Shown here: piece after piece, positions 6,358-8,232 of the stretch
Position numbering within the stretch: position 1 is the stretch's first letter
How the letters are laid out: every line of letters begins with the position of its first letter
Assembly (NCBI GenBank): GCA_017444505.1
Contig: JAFSWK010000199.1
Coordinates: 1 to 8,232, forward strand
Source of the DNA: Rhodocyclaceae bacterium
GTDB lineage: Bacteria > Pseudomonadota > Gammaproteobacteria > Burkholderiales > Rhodocyclaceae
Length of the DNA stretch: 8,232 nucleotides
Direction of reading: 5' to 3'
Position numbers and translations under genes: made by a program
The notes under the pieces: model-generated
Seen by the model: the letters and a program-made list of their open reading frames with translations, nothing else
What the model was told of the DNA's origin: nothing
The model's database searches: none

Positions 6358-6367
6358 TGCAAAATGC
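6358..6367 (-). repeat. GCATTTTGCA leader motif, copy 2 (cas3)
   Basis: This is an exact copy of the 10-mer in the cas8e leader (3370-3379). Here it lies 14 nt upstream of the cas3 ATG and overlaps the first TGCC unit of the tandem repeat. Confidence 0.4.
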
Positions 6368-6384
6368 CTGCCTGCCTGCCTGCC
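6365..6384. repeat. Five tandem TGCC units in the cas3 leader
   Basis: The plus strand carries TGCC five times in a row (GGCA five times on the coding strand), 22-41 nt upstream of the cas3 start codon, between the tRNA terminator and the cas3 SD. Tetranucleotide runs can change in number by slipped-strand pairing. Here that would alter leader length but not reading frame. Five units is near the lower end for notable instability. Confidence 0.7.
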
Positions 6385-6402
6385 GCCATCTTCGCACCGC
6401 CC

Positions 6403-6442
6403 AAAACGAAACAGGCCGCGCTGCTGTGGCAGGCGGCCTGTT
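6403..6442 (-). terminator. Intrinsic terminator after tRNA-fMet
   Basis: On the minus strand AACAGGCCGC pairs with GCGGCCTGTT (6433-6442 with 6410-6419; 10 bp), with a 13-nt loop, followed by TCGTTTT. It begins 8 nt after the end of the tRNA and should separate tRNA transcription from cas3, although read-through could supply some cas3 mRNA. Confidence 0.8.
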
Positions 6443-6450
6443 GCTGGAAT

Positions 6451-6527
6451 TGGTTGCGGGGGAAGGATTTGAACCTCCGACCTTCGGGTTATGAGCCCGA
6501 CGAGCTGCCAGACTGCTCCACCCCGCG
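6451..6527 (-). tRNA. Initiator tRNA-fMet (anticodon CAU)
   Basis: This is a complete 77-nt cloverleaf with encoded CCA (TGG on the plus strand at 6451-6453). It begins CGCGGGGTGGAGCAGTCTGG and is close to the E. coli initiator tRNA throughout. The anticodon CAT is at 6491-6493. Initiator features are visible: C1 does not pair with A72, and the anticodon stem has three consecutive G-C pairs (GGG against CCC). It charges methionine, is formylated and starts translation. The gene has its own promoter and terminator. The type I-E locus begins directly at its 3' side, where mobile DNA often inserts. Confidence 0.97.
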
Positions 6528-6533
6528 GGCGGC

Positions 6534-6561
6534 ATTATACCGGTTTGCGAGGCGTTGGCAA
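6534..6561 (-). promoter_or_regulatory. tRNA-fMet promoter
   Basis: On the minus strand TTGCCA (6556-6561), a 16-bp gap, then a perfect TATAAT (6534-6539), which ends 6 nt before the mature 5' end of the tRNA. It is followed by a GC-rich discriminator (GCCGCC), the type seen at stringently controlled stable RNA promoters. Confidence 0.85.
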
Positions 6562-6606
6562 GACCAGAATGCGGCAGCGCACAAAAACGCGGGATGCGGG
6601 TGGCTT

Positions 6607-6945
6607 TTATACGGCAGTCTCGCCGGTTTCGCCGGTGCGGATGCGGATGACTTGCTCGACGGGGGTGACGAAAATCTTGCCGTCGCCAATCTTGCCGGTG
6701 TGCGCGGCGCGGATGATGGCTTCGACGGCCTGGTCGACAACATCGTCGGCCAGCACAATCTCAATCTTGATTTTGGGCAGGAAGTCGACGACGTATTCGG
6801 CGCCGCGATAGATTTCCGAGTGCCCTTTCTGGCGTCCGAAACCTTTGACTTCGGTGACGGTCAGCCCGTTGATGCCGACTTCGGTAAGGGCTTCGCGCAC
6901 TTCGTCGAGCTTGAAGGGTTTGACGATGGCTTCGATTTTCTTCAT
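6607..6945 (-). CDS. glnB: P-II nitrogen regulatory protein GlnB
   Basis: This 112-residue trimeric signal protein senses 2-oxoglutarate, ATP/ADP and glutamine status and acts on glutamine synthetase adenylylation and NtrB/NtrC. The sequence MKKIEAIVKPFKLDEVREAL is typical. The T-loop carries GRQKGHSEIYRGAEYVVD with the uridylylation site Tyr51, and TGKIGDGKIFV (83-93) is the C-terminal signature. The frame also has a GTG two codons upstream (6949-6951), nearer the GGAG at a 4-nt gap. I chose the ATG because it gives the family length of 112 and puts the modified Tyr at 51. It follows nadE by 29 nt, so the two are probably cotranscribed. GlnB rather than GlnK is likely from sequence and from the absence of amtB next to it. 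Confidence 0.94.
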   Translation of the reverse strand: MKKIEAIVKPFKLDEVREALTEVGINGLTVTEVKGFGRQKGHSEIYRGAEYVVDFLPKIKIEIVLADDVVDQAVEAIIRAAHTGKIGDGKIFVTPVEQVIRIRTGETGETAV

Positions 6946-6974
6946 GGTCACGGCTCTCCTTGTTGTGCTGAATC

Positions 6975-8232
6975 TTACAGCGTGTACAGCGTGGGCGCAG
7001 TAATCGGAAAGCGCCAGTCGCGCCCGAACGAGCGCGTGCTCACCCGCGGCCCGGGCGGTGCCTGGCGGCGTTTGTATTCGGCGCGGCGCAGCAGACGGGC
7101 GACGCGGTTGACTTCTGCGGCGGGCAGGCCGTCGGCAATCAGGCTCTCGGGCGCTTGCCGCCGTTCAATCAAACCGGCGAGGATGGTATCCAGCAGGTTG
7201 TACGGCGGCAGCGAGTCTTCATCTTTCTGGTCGGGGCGCAACTCGGCAGAGGGCGGACGCAGCAGGATGTTTTCCGGGATGCGCTCGCCATTGCGGTTTA
7301 TCCAGTGCGCCAGCGCGAAAACCTGCGTTTTGTAGACATCCTTGAGCAGGGCAAAGCCGCCGGCCATGTCGCCATACAGCGTGGCGTAGCCGGTGGCCAT
7401 TTCGCTTTTGTTGCCGGTGGTGAGCACCATGCCGCCGTGTTTGTTCGACAGCGCCATGAGAATCATGCCGCGAATGCGGCTCTGGATGTTTTCTTCTGCG
7501 GCGTCGACCGGCAGTTCGGCAAAGTCGGCGGCCAGCATGTGTTCAAAGACCCGCATCGCCGGTTCGATGGGGATTTCGTTGTAGCGCACGCCCAGATTGC
7601 GCGCCAGCGCACGCGAATCATCCAGACTCATGCGCGCGGTATAGGGCGAAGCCATCATCACCGCCCGCACATGGTCGGCACCCAGCGCATCGACGGCCAG
7701 CGTGAGGGTGAGCGCCGAATCAATGCCGCCCGACAAGCCCACCAGCACGCCAGAAAAACCGTTTTTCTTCACATAATCGCGCACCGCCAGCGTCAGCCCC
7801 GCGTGCAGCAACGCCATGGGCGAATCGTCCGCGCCTGCCGAGGGCGACACGGGGCGCATCCGCCCGCCGGAAAACAGCACACAGCCCACGCTCTCGGCAA
7901 ACTCCGCGCCGTCCCAGACGGCGCGCCCGTCGGCATCGAGCACGAACGATCGCCCGTCAAACAGCAATTCATCCTGCCCGCCCACCAGGTTGCAAAAGAC
8001 CACGGGGCGTTGCAGCGCGCGCGCGTGCCCGCGCAACACGGCCAGCCGCTGCGGGTGTTTTTCCAGGTCGAAGGGCGAAGCGTTCAGGCTGATGGTGACA
8101 TCCGCCGACTGCATCATCAGCACATGCCCCGGCGCCCAGAGGTCTTCGCAGATGGCCAGCGCGATGCGCTGCCCGGCAAATTCAAACATGCAATCGCCAT
8201 CGCCCGGCACGAAGTGGCGCGCCTCGTCAAAC
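6975..8232 (-). CDS. nadE: Glutamine-dependent NAD+ synthetase NadE, 5' end missing
   Basis: This enzyme makes NAD+ from deamido-NAD+, ATP and glutamine, the last step of NAD synthesis. The frame is open from base 8231 to the stop at 6975 (418 residues visible), so the methionine-like GTG at 8210 is internal and the true start lies outside. The visible part holds the end of the N-terminal nitrilase-type amidase domain, with the catalytic Cys28 in ALAICEDLW and FCNLVGGQDELLFDG, then the synthetase domain with the ATP-binding loop SGGIDS at 167-172, TTGNKSEMATGY around 271-282 and KDVYKTQVF at 297-305. The C-terminus ends PPGPRVSTRSFGRDWRFPI. The amidase domain shows that it uses glutamine rather than free ammonia. 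glnB follows closely downstream. It is intact as far as seen. Confidence 0.95.
   Translation of the reverse strand, partial: FDEARHFVPGDGDCMFEFAGQRIALAICEDLWAPGHVLMMQSADVTISLNASPFDLEKHPQRLAVLRGHARALQRPVVFCNLVGGQDELLFDGRSFVLDADGRAVWDGAEFAESVGCVLFSGGRMRPVSPSAGADDSPMALLHAGLTLAVRDYVKKNGFSGVLVGLSGGIDSALTLTLAVDALGADHVRAVMMASPYTARMSLDDSRALARNLGVRYNEIPIEPAMRVFEHMLAADFAELPVDAAEENIQSRIRGMILMALSNKHGGMVLTTGNKSEMATGYATLYGDMAGGFALLKDVYKTQVFALAHWINRNGERIPENILLRPPSAELRPDQKDEDSLPPYNLLDTILAGLIERRQAPESLIADGLPAAEVNRVARLLRRAEYKRRQAPPGPRVSTRSFGRDWRFPITAPTLYTL

Noticed and set aside
4493..7335. Long plus-strand open frames at 4493-5410, 5423-6211 and 6364-7335
   Set aside because: The first two are antisense to cas3. 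The third runs across the tRNA, glnB and nadE on the opposite strand. None resembles a known protein.
8126..8136. 11-nt match of the first mini-array spacer (GCCCCGGCGCC) inside nadE
   Set aside because: The preceding bases are CAT, not a known I-E PAM, the match stops after 11 nt of GC-only sequence, and the site lies inside a conserved coding region. Chance is likely in GC-rich DNA.

Overview
The window (about 60% G+C by eye) comes from a Gram-negative proteobacterium, most likely a betaproteobacterium. The clues are a proteobacterial initiator tRNA with an encoded CCA end, a P-II protein with the GlnB-type Y51 site, and a glutamine-dependent NAD synthetase whose C-terminus (KRRQAPPGPRVSTRSFGRDWR) is of a style I associate with that class. 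The genus cannot be read from the sequence. All genes run on the minus strand, so transcription goes from high to low coordinates.

Layout in transcription order. From 8232 to 6607 lie the 3' part of nadE and then glnB, probably one operon. From 6561 to 6403 lies the initiator tRNA-fMet gene with its own sigma-70 promoter and a terminator. From 6343 to 1 lies a type I-E CRISPR-Cas interference locus: cas3, a 284-bp gap, then the tightly packed Cascade genes cas8e, cse2 (cas11), cas7e and the first 33 codons of cas5e. cas6e, cas1, cas2 and any ordinary array would lie beyond position 1 and are not seen.

The most interesting element is the gap between cas3 and cas8e. It is not an ordinary leader. 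It holds three degenerate copies of a type I-E repeat with irregular, shortened spacers (30 and 25 nt), a perfect TATAAT at its upstream edge, and a last repeat whose hairpin runs into ATTTTTA and so looks like an intrinsic terminator. The second spacer matches 15 of its first 17 nt to the start region of the downstream cas8e promoter. That target is preceded by AAG, the canonical I-E PAM, and the first mismatch falls at position 6, a base that Cascade flips out. This is the architecture expected of a crRNA-like cas-regulating RNA (CreR type): Cascade loaded with this guide should sit on the promoter of its own operon and repress it without durable cleavage. The idea is known from other CRISPR systems; this particular element is inferred here from sequence alone.

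Smaller signals in the same leaders are an imperfect 20-bp palindrome downstream of the cas8e promoter, a 10-mer shared by the cas3 and cas8e leaders, and five tandem TGCC units just upstream of cas3.
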